From the NCBI GenBank assembly GCA_001464455.1, contig LNEI01000016.1:124001-188000 (forward strand): a DNA stretch of 64,000 nt. Reading direction: 5' to 3'. The notes beneath the pieces are model-generated. The model ran no database searches. It saw nothing but the letters and a program-made list of their open reading frames with translations, and had not been told where the DNA came from. Origin of the DNA: Acidobacteria bacterium Ga0077534 (GTDB taxonomy: Bacteria > Acidobacteriota > Blastocatellia > Pyrinomonadales > Pyrinomonadaceae). The translations under genes were made by a program, and so were the position numbers. Positions 10,575 to 19,205 of the stretch are shown here, piece after piece. Numbering within the stretch: position 1 is the stretch's first letter; every line of letters starts with the position of its first letter.

Positions 10575-12230
10575 GTGCTCTATATTATGAGAAAACTGCT
10601 CAATTTTATCGGAGTTACAGTGGTGACAGCGGGGTTGTCCCTTGCCCAGGTTCCTGACAAGGAAAAGGCTGTTGCGGGTGCGGAGCGGGCTTTTGACAAG
10701 GTCGCGAAAGCGGTGACGATGCCGGCTCCGGGATGTGCGGTCGGGGTTTCGCTGAATGGCGAAGCGGTTTTCGAAAAAGCGTTTGGACTTGCTGAGATGG
10801 AGCATAATGTTCCGAACACGCCGCAGACGATTTTCGAATCCGGGTCCGTGGCGAAACAATTCACGGCTTCGGCTCTTGTTTTGCTTCAGCAGGACGGGAA
10901 GCTGAACATTGATGATCCGGTTAAGAAATATATATCCGAGTTGCCGGATTATGGTTCGCCGTTGACGATCCGGCACATGCTCAATCACACGTCTGGACTT
11001 CGCGACTGGTTCGCGGTTCGTGCGTTGAGCGGGGAAGGTGCGGGTCAGCATATTGTTACGCAGCAGATGATCTTCGACACAGCGGTTCGGCAGAAAGGGC
11101 TGGATTTTAAGCCCGGTGCTGAGTATTCGTACTCCAACAGCGGCTATCAACTCGCAGCAATGATCGTCGAACGTGTGTCGAAGCAGAAGTTTGCTGATTT
11201 TGTCGCCGAGCGCATTTTGAAACCCGTCGGGATGAAAAACACGGGCTATCGTGACGATTTCCAGCGGATAACACCTGGTCGGGCACAGGCGTATTCGAAG
11301 AGCGGCGACGGCCCTTGGCGGTTGAATATGCCGATGATGACTGCCCATGGCGGTGGCGGAATGCTGACTACGGTTAGCGACTGGCTTAAATGGAACGCAG
11401 TGCTCGACGCCAAAACGTGGAACGCGAGTCTCGTCGATTCGCTCGAAACGCAGGGCGTCCTGAACAGCGGGCAAAAGATCAGCTACGCACTCGGCCTGAG
11501 CGTCGGTTCGTACAAAGGCAGCAAGCAGATCGCCCATAGCGGAGCGACCGCCGGGTATCGAACATTTCTCGTTCGCTATCCAGAAAAAAGGCTTTCAATC
11601 GCAGTGCTTTGTAATGGGACAGCGCCGGATTCGACCGGATTGGCGAACAGTATTGCCGACGAGATACTCGGGCCGTTTCCTGCTCCTCCCGCCGCGACAA
11701 ATGTTGGAACGCTTTCAGTTCAACAGCCTGAGAAATACGTCGGCATCTGGAAGAACGAGAGAAACAGGACAGCGACACGAATAAGCGTGGCGAATGGAGA
11801 ACTGCGTTTTGGCAGTGCTCCGGTGCGCGAGATGCCGGACGGTTCAATGATGGTCGGAGCGACCAAGATCGTGTTCAGGAACGATAGTTCCGGAAAACCA
11901 GTCTCGTTCGATTCAACTGCGAACAGCGACACCATTCGCTTTACCGCAGTGTCCGAATGGCAGCCCGCGGCGGCTGATCTGCCCGCATTTGGCGGAGATT
12001 GGTACAGCGATGATGCCGAGGCAAAGGCCAAAATTTTCGTCGAGGATCAGAGGGTGTACCTGTTGCTCAAGAATTCGCCGAGAATGGAGATCAAGCCGCT
12101 CTACAAGGATGCCTTCACTGACGGTTCAGGCCAGATGATCTGGTTTGACCGCGACAGCGCGGGCAAGGTTGTCGGCATGCACATCGGCGGTGGACGAATG
12201 CGCGATATGCCATTTGTTCGACTTAAATAA
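10575..12230 (+). CDS. serine hydrolase, beta-lactamase (class C/S12)-like
   Basis: 551 aa; SxxK motif (ESGSVAKQFTA), YSYSNSGYQ, HSGATAGYRTF. Confidence 0.85.
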   Translation: MLYIMRKLLNFIGVTVVTAGLSLAQVPDKEKAVAGAERAFDKVAKAVTMPAPGCAVGVSLNGEAVFEKAFGLAEMEHNVPNTPQTIFESGSVAKQFTASALVLLQQDGKLNIDDPVKKYISELPDYGSPLTIRHMLNHTSGLRDWFAVRALSGEGAGQHIVTQQMIFDTAVRQKGLDFKPGAEYSYSNSGYQLAAMIVERVSKQKFADFVAERILKPVGMKNTGYRDDFQRITPGRAQAYSKSGDGPWRLNMPMMTAHGGGGMLTTVSDWLKWNAVLDAKTWNASLVDSLETQGVLNSGQKISYALGLSVGSYKGSKQIAHSGATAGYRTFLVRYPEKRLSIAVLCNGTAPDSTGLANSIADEILGPFPAPPAATNVGTLSVQQPEKYVGIWKNERNRTATRISVANGELRFGSAPVREMPDGSMMVGATKIVFRNDSSGKPVSFDSTANSDTIRFTAVSEWQPAAADLPAFGGDWYSDDAEAKAKIFVEDQRVYLLLKNSPRMEIKPLYKDAFTDGSGQMIWFDRDSAGKVVGMHIGGGRMRDMPFVRLK

Positions 12231-12242
12231 GGGACTAATACT

Positions 12243-13883
12243 ATGAAATTCAGGATCGTCTTCGGGGTTTTCTCGCTTGCCGTATGCTCTCTCGGGTTGG
12301 TCGCTCAGGTGCCTGACAAGGCAAAGGTCATCGCAGGTGCGGAGCGGGCTTTTGAAAAGACCGCGAAAACTAATCCGATGCCCGCTCCGGGCTGTGCGGT
12401 CGGCGTTTCGCTGAATGGCGAGAGCGTTTTTGAGAAGGCATTTGGGATGGCCGAAATGGAGCATGGTATCGCCAATACGCCGCAGACGATCTTTGAATCA
12501 GGGTCCGTTGCTAAGCAATTTACTGCGGCGGCGCTCATTTTGCTTCAGCAGGACGGGAAGCTCAATATCGACGATCCTGTCCGTAAATACATCCCCGAAT
12601 TGCCTGAATATGAAAAACCGGTAACGATACGTCACATCCTGACGCATACAGCGGGTTTGCGTGATTGGGGATCGGTGATGGCCTTGACGGGCGTGGGGCG
12701 TGGTGACCGTGTGGTTAGTCAGGCTATCGCCCTGGATGTCATCTATCGGCAGAAATATCTCGATTTCGCTCCGGGAGCCGAGTATTCATATTCGAACAGC
12801 GGTTATCAACTCGCGGCGGAGATCGTCGAGCGTGTGTCGAAGCAAAAGTTTGGCGAATTTGTCGGGGGGCGGATATTTAAACCGCTCGGGATGACAAAAA
12901 GCTCCTGGCGCGACAATTATCAGCGAATTGTGCCGGGACGTGCTCAGGGCTACGCGAAAGCCGGGTCGACCGCTCCGTGGATGTTGAACATGCCGTTCAT
13001 GAACGTCGTCGGCAACGGCGGTATGCTGACGACCGTCGGCGATTGGTTGAAATGGAACGCCGCCCTCGATGCGAAGACCTTCGGCGAGCCTTTTGTGAAA
13101 GCTCTCGAAACGCAAGCTATCCTGAATGACGGCCGCAAGATCAGTTATGCTCTCGGTGTCGTGGTAGATAACTACAATGGAATCAAGGAAGTAACGCATA
13201 GTGGCGGAACTGCGGGATATCAGACATATCTCGCTAGATTCCCTGAGAAGAAAGTATCCGTGGCCGCTCTTTGTAACGGGTTTCCGCCTTCATCGGGCGA
13301 GATCGTTTATAGCGTGGTTGATGAGATATTTGGACCGTTTCCCGAGCCCGCTAAGGTGGATGGTGTGTCCGTACCTGAGGATCGGCTTAAAAAATACGCG
13401 GGCATCTGGAAAAACGATGTTACCAGGAACGTAAACCCGATCACGCTCGACAAAGGCGAGCTAAAGCTTGGCAACACGGCGTTAAAACCTGTGGCTGACG
13501 GATCTTTCATGCTCGGGGACCGCAAGATGAAATTTGTCGACGGCAGTCCGGCGACTGCGGTCATTAACAACCCAGACGGTTCCGTCACTCGCCTTACTCT
13601 CGTAACCGACTGGACGCCATCCGCTGCTGACCTAGCCATTTTCGCAGGTGATTGGTGCAGTGAAGAAGCTCAGGCTACGATGACCTTTTCGGTTGAAGGC
13701 GACAAGGCGTTTATCGTTCAGCGACCGATCACACGTCTCGCGCTCAGGCCGATCTACAAAGACCATTTCGCGACCCAGGGCTTCGTGGTCTGGGTCACCC
13801 GTGATGCAAAAGGCAACATAGCCAAACTTCACGTGGGCGGCTCACGCATGCGGGACATGATGTTTGAGCGGGTCAAGAAGTGA
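12243..13883 (+). CDS. serine hydrolase, beta-lactamase (class C/S12)-like; tandem paralogue of the preceding gene
   Basis: 546 aa; GSVAKQFTA, YSYSNSGYQ, HSGGTAGYQTY; extensive similarity to 10575..12230. Confidence 0.85.
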   Translation: MKFRIVFGVFSLAVCSLGLVAQVPDKAKVIAGAERAFEKTAKTNPMPAPGCAVGVSLNGESVFEKAFGMAEMEHGIANTPQTIFESGSVAKQFTAAALILLQQDGKLNIDDPVRKYIPELPEYEKPVTIRHILTHTAGLRDWGSVMALTGVGRGDRVVSQAIALDVIYRQKYLDFAPGAEYSYSNSGYQLAAEIVERVSKQKFGEFVGGRIFKPLGMTKSSWRDNYQRIVPGRAQGYAKAGSTAPWMLNMPFMNVVGNGGMLTTVGDWLKWNAALDAKTFGEPFVKALETQAILNDGRKISYALGVVVDNYNGIKEVTHSGGTAGYQTYLARFPEKKVSVAALCNGFPPSSGEIVYSVVDEIFGPFPEPAKVDGVSVPEDRLKKYAGIWKNDVTRNVNPITLDKGELKLGNTALKPVADGSFMLGDRKMKFVDGSPATAVINNPDGSVTRLTLVTDWTPSAADLAIFAGDWCSEEAQATMTFSVEGDKAFIVQRPITRLALRPIYKDHFATQGFVVWVTRDAKGNIAKLHVGGSRMRDMMFERVKK

Positions 13884-13932
13884 TTCACCGCGTAGACACC
13901 CTAGCCCAGGGTTCTCTGTGACTCTGTGGTGA
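13884..13932. repeat. degenerate copy of the CACCACAGAGGCACAGAG-type inverted repeat
   Basis: TTCACCGCGTAGACACC ... CTCTGTGACTCTGTGGTGAA in an intergenic gap. Confidence 0.6.
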
Positions 13933-13941
13933 ATATTTCTT

Positions 13942-16548
13942 ATGGAAGACCCGACAAAACTAGGCACGTCCGGTAACGAGAACCGGACCGAGATCAAGGG
14001 CAACACGACCGGTGGAACACTGAAGGGGGATTTTGTCGCGGGCACTGTTCTCGCGAGCCGCTATCGCATCATCAGCCTTGTCGGCAAAGGCGGGATGGGT
14101 GAGGTCTATAAGGCTGAGGATATTAAGCTCTCGCAGACGGTCGCACTCAAGTTCCTACCAGACCATTACCAAAACGACAGCGAGGCTCTCGAACGCTTTC
14201 ACGGCGAGGTCCGCAACGCCCGGCAGGTTTCGCATGTGAATGTGTGCCGGGTTTTCGATATCGGCGAGATCGACGGGCGGCATTTTTTGTCCATGGAGTT
14301 TGTCGATGGGGATGACCTGTCTGAGCTGTTGACCCGCGTCGGACGATTTACGCACGAAAGGGCGATCGAGATCTCGCGGCAGCTTTGCGTCGGGATGGAG
14401 GCGATACACAAGGCGGGAATTCTCCACCGCGATTTTAAACCGGCGAACATCATCATCGACAAAAAAGGGGTCGTCCGCATCACGGATTTCGGCATCGCGG
14501 GGATCGAATCTGAGATCGCGAAAGACGGCATTCGAGCCGGGACGCCTGCCTACATGGCTCCCGAACAGATCAGCGGAAAGGAAATCTCAACTCGCAGCGA
14601 TATTTACGCTCTCGGGCTGGTGATCTACGAGATATTCACCGGCAAACAGGCATTCATCGCGGACACGTTCCACGAGATGCTCAAAAAGCAGCAGACCGAG
14701 ACGCCCACGAACCCATCCCAGATCGTCAAAGGCATCGATCCGCTGGTCGAAAGCGTGATCGATCAGTGCCTGGCAAAAAATCCAAACGACAGGCCGCAAA
14801 CGGCTTTGCACGTGGCTATGGCATTGCCGGGCGGCAATCCGATGCAGATCGCTCTCGATGCCGGTCAGACGCCGAGTCCTGAAATGGTCGCGGCCTCGCC
14901 GAAGAAAGGCTCGCTTCGCCCGGGGGTTGCTTTTGCGATGCTCGCCGTGGTCATTTTTTGCATTGGCTTTGGCACGTTGACGGCGAAGTACACTCAGATG
15001 TACGGCTATATTCCGCTCGATAAATCGGGCGAGGTCCTGCAGGAGCGCGGCCGCGAACTGGTCGAGAAATACGGTTATCGCCAGAGCGATTCTTATTCCA
15101 GCTTTAACGGAAACTACGAGTTTCTGAATCATACCGAAAAAAAAGAGCAGTCGCCTAACCGATGGGAGCAACTTGCGACGGGGCAGCCTGCGGGCGTGTA
15201 CTTTTGGTATCGGGCCAGTCCCTGGTCACTAGTTCCCAGCGGAGACTGGGAGGTGTCCGAGCAGAATCCACCGCAAACCGAGTCGGGTATGGCACGGCTC
15301 CGTCTCGATACAAAAGGGCGGCTGATGTATTTTAGCGGCGTTCCGCCCAGAGTTGATGAGCCAGCGGCACAGAAAGGAGAGGTTGACTGGGCCGGCGTTT
15401 TCAGGGATGCGGGGTTTGACCTCGCGGCTTTTGAACCGGTCGAGCCGCAGTGGACGCCGCCGGATGCATTTGACGATCGGCGTGCATTCTCCGGCACGTA
15501 TCCCGATAACAGCGGGGTCGCGATCCGCGTCGAAGCCGCGGCCTATCGCGGCAAACTTGTCAGCTTTGAGATCGTAGAACCATGGACCAAGCCGCCGGGG
15601 CAATCGCCCAGCGGCCCTCAAGGTGCCGCAGAAATGAGCGTGATCGTCGTAATGTTTTCGCTGTATTTCGGAGTTCTTTTCATCAGCGGATGGCTGGCTG
15701 TCAAGAATGTTCGAGCAGGCCGCAGCGATGTCAGGGGCGCATTTCGCATAATGCTATTCCTCTTCGTTGTGCGTATGCTCTTCTGGGCATTTACTACGCA
15801 CCACGTCGCAGGCTTCGAAGAGACCAATTTGATCATCACCGGACTCCAAAGCGCTCTCTATTGGTCGGTCTTCCCGGGCTTGATGTATCTCGCCTTTGAA
15901 CCGTACATGCGTAAGAGCGTGCCCGAACGCGTCATTTCGTGGAACCGGCTGCTTGCCGGCGATTGGCGCGACCCGCTGGTCGGGCGTGATGTGCTGATCG
16001 GGGCTGTTGCAGGTTCGGTCCTTATTTTGGCAGATAGACTGTTGACGTATCTCGTTCCTTTTTGGCTGGGCGAACCGACCAGGGCTCCGTCCATTCGGAT
16101 ATCGGCCCTCGCAGGCGTAAGTGGGTTTCCCGGAAATCTCCTGGAGCAGCTTAGCCTTGGCCTATTCGCGGCCTTTATTGTTTCATTTCTGATATTGTTC
16201 TCTGGCCTGCTGCTGAGGCGAAAGTGGCTCGGAACGGCGGTGGTACTGTTGATATTTTCGGGCATTATGCTGGTAGATTCAGTAACCTATGGCGGTGGCA
16301 CGCCGCGAATTGTTTCGGACCTGCTTTTTGCGGCTGTCGTGATCCTGTTGCCGGCTCGATTCGGCGTGCTCGCTATGATCACTTTCTGGCTGTTCTTGTT
16401 TGATGGAGCCCTTCCATTTGGGACATGGTACACAGGCGGCTACGCTGCATGGGTACTGACCCTGCTCGGCCTCGCCGTTTTCGGCTTCTACACCTCGACC
16501 GCCGGGCAGAAGCTATGGCAAGGTAAACTCCTCGGGGACGGGGATTGA
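13942..16548 (+). CDS. Ser/Thr protein kinase with polytopic membrane C-terminus
   Basis: 868 aa; GKGGMGEVYKAED, VALKFLP, HRDFKPANI, DFGIAG, GTPAYMAPEQ; several hydrophobic segments after residue ~540. Confidence 0.88.
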   Translation: MEDPTKLGTSGNENRTEIKGNTTGGTLKGDFVAGTVLASRYRIISLVGKGGMGEVYKAEDIKLSQTVALKFLPDHYQNDSEALERFHGEVRNARQVSHVNVCRVFDIGEIDGRHFLSMEFVDGDDLSELLTRVGRFTHERAIEISRQLCVGMEAIHKAGILHRDFKPANIIIDKKGVVRITDFGIAGIESEIAKDGIRAGTPAYMAPEQISGKEISTRSDIYALGLVIYEIFTGKQAFIADTFHEMLKKQQTETPTNPSQIVKGIDPLVESVIDQCLAKNPNDRPQTALHVAMALPGGNPMQIALDAGQTPSPEMVAASPKKGSLRPGVAFAMLAVVIFCIGFGTLTAKYTQMYGYIPLDKSGEVLQERGRELVEKYGYRQSDSYSSFNGNYEFLNHTEKKEQSPNRWEQLATGQPAGVYFWYRASPWSLVPSGDWEVSEQNPPQTESGMARLRLDTKGRLMYFSGVPPRVDEPAAQKGEVDWAGVFRDAGFDLAAFEPVEPQWTPPDAFDDRRAFSGTYPDNSGVAIRVEAAAYRGKLVSFEIVEPWTKPPGQSPSGPQGAAEMSVIVVMFSLYFGVLFISGWLAVKNVRAGRSDVRGAFRIMLFLFVVRMLFWAFTTHHVAGFEETNLIITGLQSALYWSVFPGLMYLAFEPYMRKSVPERVISWNRLLAGDWRDPLVGRDVLIGAVAGSVLILADRLLTYLVPFWLGEPTRAPSIRISALAGVSGFPGNLLEQLSLGLFAAFIVSFLILFSGLLLRRKWLGTAVVLLIFSGIMLVDSVTYGGGTPRIVSDLLFAAVVILLPARFGVLAMITFWLFLFDGALPFGTWYTGGYAAWVLTLLGLAVFGFYTSTAGQKLWQGKLLGDGD

Positions 16549-16564
16549 GCGAGGTGCATCCATC

Positions 16565-16579
16565 GCAGGCTTCGCCTGC
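16565..16579. repeat. short hairpin GCAGGC-TTC-GCCTGC (reverse strand: GCAGGC-GAA-GCCTGC)
   Basis: Perfect 6-bp stem with 3-nt loop, just downstream of the kinase gene. Confidence 0.6.
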
Positions 16580-16622
16580 CTTTCATCGCTTCATATATGC
16601 GATCTTGGGTTAGAATATAGCT

Positions 16623-16838
16623 ATGAGAACGCCCGAAGAAAAGCTGCTAAATCCGCGTCCGGGAAGCAAGATCGCCGAGGCTGCTCGATACGGACTCGAT
16701 TTAACGCTTGTCGTAAGTAATTTGCGGCGTTCTCCTCAGCAGCGATTAGAAAATCTTCAGGGTGCGATGGACAGCGTCGAGAAATTGCGGCTGGCGATGG
16801 AAGCGGCGAAAGCAAAAAAGCGAGTGGAAAGTAAATGA
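16623..16838 (+). CDS. small hypothetical protein, candidate partner of the downstream nucleotidyltransferase
   Basis: 71 aa, helical and charged; overlaps the next gene by ATGA. Confidence 0.55.
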   Translation: MRTPEEKLLNPRPGSKIAEAARYGLDLTLVVSNLRRSPQQRLENLQGAMDSVEKLRLAMEAAKAKKRVESK

Positions 16839-17323
16839 TCGACATCGAAAAGGCGATAGTTGCGATGGCTTCGAACGATGTAGATTTCGTCGTCATCGGC
16901 GGTGTTGCTCTTTCTATACATGCAACGGCATATATCACGTTCGACATCGATTTTGCTTATTCAAGATCGAAGGAAAATTTGATAAAGATCGCCCAAGCTT
17001 TCGCACCATACGAGCCGAGGCCTCGAGGCTTTCCAAAAGAATTACCGTTTATTTGGGATGCGTCGACTTTATCGAACGGATCTGTCTTTACTCTGGAGAC
17101 TTCAATCGGCGATATCGATCTCCTGTCAGAGGTAAAAGGGCTTGGCGATTTTGCCGATGTCCGGGCGAGTTCTGAAAAGTTTGAACTCTGGGGCTTTAAC
17201 GTAAACGTGCTGTCGATTGACGGGCTTATCGCGGCAAAGACCGCAGCGGGGCGTGAAAAGGATATTCCTGGATTGAAGCATCTTGAAGCTCTTCGGGAGG
17301 CTGTTTCGGCTGATGAGAATTAG
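16835..17323 (+). CDS. nucleotidyltransferase-fold protein (AbiEii/MNT-like)
   Basis: 162 aa; GG-x13-DID pattern (VVIGGVALSIHATAYITFDIDFAYSR). Confidence 0.65.
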   Translation: MIDIEKAIVAMASNDVDFVVIGGVALSIHATAYITFDIDFAYSRSKENLIKIAQAFAPYEPRPRGFPKELPFIWDASTLSNGSVFTLETSIGDIDLLSEVKGLGDFADVRASSEKFELWGFNVNVLSIDGLIAAKTAAGREKDIPGLKHLEALREAVSADEN

Positions 17324-17795
17324 TGCCGTTCCTACTTGTTTACTGTTTGTTCTTATAGGGCTTTCTGGTTGTTATCTGGTTCCCGGAACGCCTGATGCGG
17401 CTTTTCATGAATTTCAAACCACTGAGCACAAGGAGTCTTTCATAGTTGCACCGCTTTGTACTGCGGGAGAATTGGTCGTTCCCCTGGTAATAGAGAAAAT
17501 AAAAGATCGGAATCTTGAGCGAAGAATATATGCTATTGGATTTCTTGGAACCACTGAGAGCCGGTCCGGAGCCGATGCACTTGAAACAATCGCCCGGGAT
17601 GAGACGGAAAGTGAGAGCGTGCGTCATATAGCTCTTCAGTCGTTATTCATGGCAGACGAGAATAGAGGTCTGCAGGCAGCAAAGGAGTTTCAGGCTCGAA
17701 CTGGTTATGTCGGTAGAATGGCAAAGGAGATTCTCGCAATCGACAATCATTCCTTGTACAGAAACCAGAGCTCGCCCTGTAACATCACCGATTAA
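17313..17795 (+). CDS. putative lipoprotein with HEAT-like repeats
   Basis: ORF 17283..17795; likely start MRISAVPTCLLFVLIGLSGC with lipobox LSGC; repeat-like helices. Confidence 0.5.
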   Translation: MRISAVPTCLLFVLIGLSGCYLVPGTPDAAFHEFQTTEHKESFIVAPLCTAGELVVPLVIEKIKDRNLERRIYAIGFLGTTESRSGADALETIARDETESESVRHIALQSLFMADENRGLQAAKEFQARTGYVGRMAKEILAIDNHSLYRNQSSPCNITD

Positions 17796-17804
17796 TCAAA
17801 TTTT

Positions 17805-19184
17805 ATGAAAACTCTTGTTAAAAACGGTCGAATTATAACCGCAGTGGACGATTACACGGCAGACATTTTCATAGACGGCGAGACAGTGACGACTATCGGC
17901 AAAACGCTCGATATGGAGGCGGATGTGGTTATCGACGCCGCAGGCAAGCTTGTGATTCCCGGCGGGATCGATCCGCATACGCATATGGAGCTGCCGTTTG
18001 GGGGGACTTCGTCGAGCGATGATTTCTTTACCGGGACGCGGGCGGCGGCGTTTGGGGGGACGACGACGATCATTGATTTCGCGGTGCAGACGAAGGGCGA
18101 ATCGATGACCTCGGGCGTTGACGCATGGCACAAAAAGGCCGAGGGCAAGACGGTGATCGACTACGGGTTTCATCTCATCACGACTGAGTTTGAGGACGGC
18201 GATGAGAAAGAAATGTACAAGCTGATGGACGAGGGTATTACGTCGTTCAAGCTGTTCATGGCGTATCCGGGCGTGTTTTTGGCGGACGACGCGACGATCT
18301 TTCGTGCGATGTCGGCGGCAGGCAAACGCGGCGGGCTGATCTGTATGCATGCGGAGAACGGCATTGTCATCAACGAGATCATCAAACGTTTTCTTGCCGA
18401 CGGGCGAACAGCTCCGAAGTATCACGCTCTGACGAGGCCGACCATCGCTGAGGCCGAGGGGGTTCATCGGGCCATCGCTATTGCGGAAATGGCCGAGTCG
18501 CCGGTTTACATTGTTCACCTCTCTTGCACCGATGCATTGAATCAGGTGCGACAGGCAAGGGATCGCGGAATCTCAGCCTTTGCGGAGACTTGCCCGCAGT
18601 ATTTGTTTCATTCTATCGACGATTACGGCGACGGCTGGGAAGGGGCGAAATACGTAATGACGCCTCCGCTGCGTGAGAAACACAATTGTGCGGAGCTCTG
18701 GAAAGGCCTCAAGATGGACGACCTGCAAGTCATTTCGACCGACCATTGCCCGTTCTGTATGAAAGAGCAAAAGGAACTCGGGCTCGGCGATTTCACCAAG
18801 ATCCCGAACGGAGCTCCCGGCGTAGAAAATCGCCTCGCCCTGATCTACAACGGCGGCGTTGTCGAAAATCGTATTTCGCTCAACCGCTTTGTCGAACTAA
18901 CATCAACTGCCGCAGCGAAAATGTTCGGTATGTTTCCGAAAAAAGGAACTATCGCGGTGGGCTCGGACGCCGACATCGTCATCTTTGATCCGAACGGCGA
19001 AACAACATTCGGCGTCGAAAACGAACACATGAACGTCGATTACTCTTCCTACGAAGGCTGGAATATCAAGGGTAAAGTCGAGACCGTTCTGTCACGCGGT
19101 CGCGTGGTTATTCAGAACGGTGAACACGCCGGAAAACAAGGCGACGGTCAATTCATCAAACGCGGAACCTGTGTTAACTTGTAG
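17805..19184 (+). CDS. hydA: dihydropyrimidinase
   Basis: 459 aa; GGIDPHTHMELPFGGTSSSDDFFTGTRAAAFGGTTTIIDF, MHAENG, VHLSCTDALNQ, STDHCPF; typical of the D-hydantoinase/dihydropyrimidinase family. Confidence 0.92.
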   Translation: MKTLVKNGRIITAVDDYTADIFIDGETVTTIGKTLDMEADVVIDAAGKLVIPGGIDPHTHMELPFGGTSSSDDFFTGTRAAAFGGTTTIIDFAVQTKGESMTSGVDAWHKKAEGKTVIDYGFHLITTEFEDGDEKEMYKLMDEGITSFKLFMAYPGVFLADDATIFRAMSAAGKRGGLICMHAENGIVINEIIKRFLADGRTAPKYHALTRPTIAEAEGVHRAIAIAEMAESPVYIVHLSCTDALNQVRQARDRGISAFAETCPQYLFHSIDDYGDGWEGAKYVMTPPLREKHNCAELWKGLKMDDLQVISTDHCPFCMKEQKELGLGDFTKIPNGAPGVENRLALIYNGGVVENRISLNRFVELTSTAAAKMFGMFPKKGTIAVGSDADIVIFDPNGETTFGVENEHMNVDYSSYEGWNIKGKVETVLSRGRVVIQNGEHAGKQGDGQFIKRGTCVNL

Positions 19185-19205
19185 CAACTGAGGCGACTAG
19201 AAAAC

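Noticed and set aside
10500-11537. 345-aa minus-strand ORF over the first serine hydrolase
   Set aside because: Shadow ORF opposite a well-supported S12-like gene; Arg/His-rich translation typical of antisense of high-GC coding sequence.
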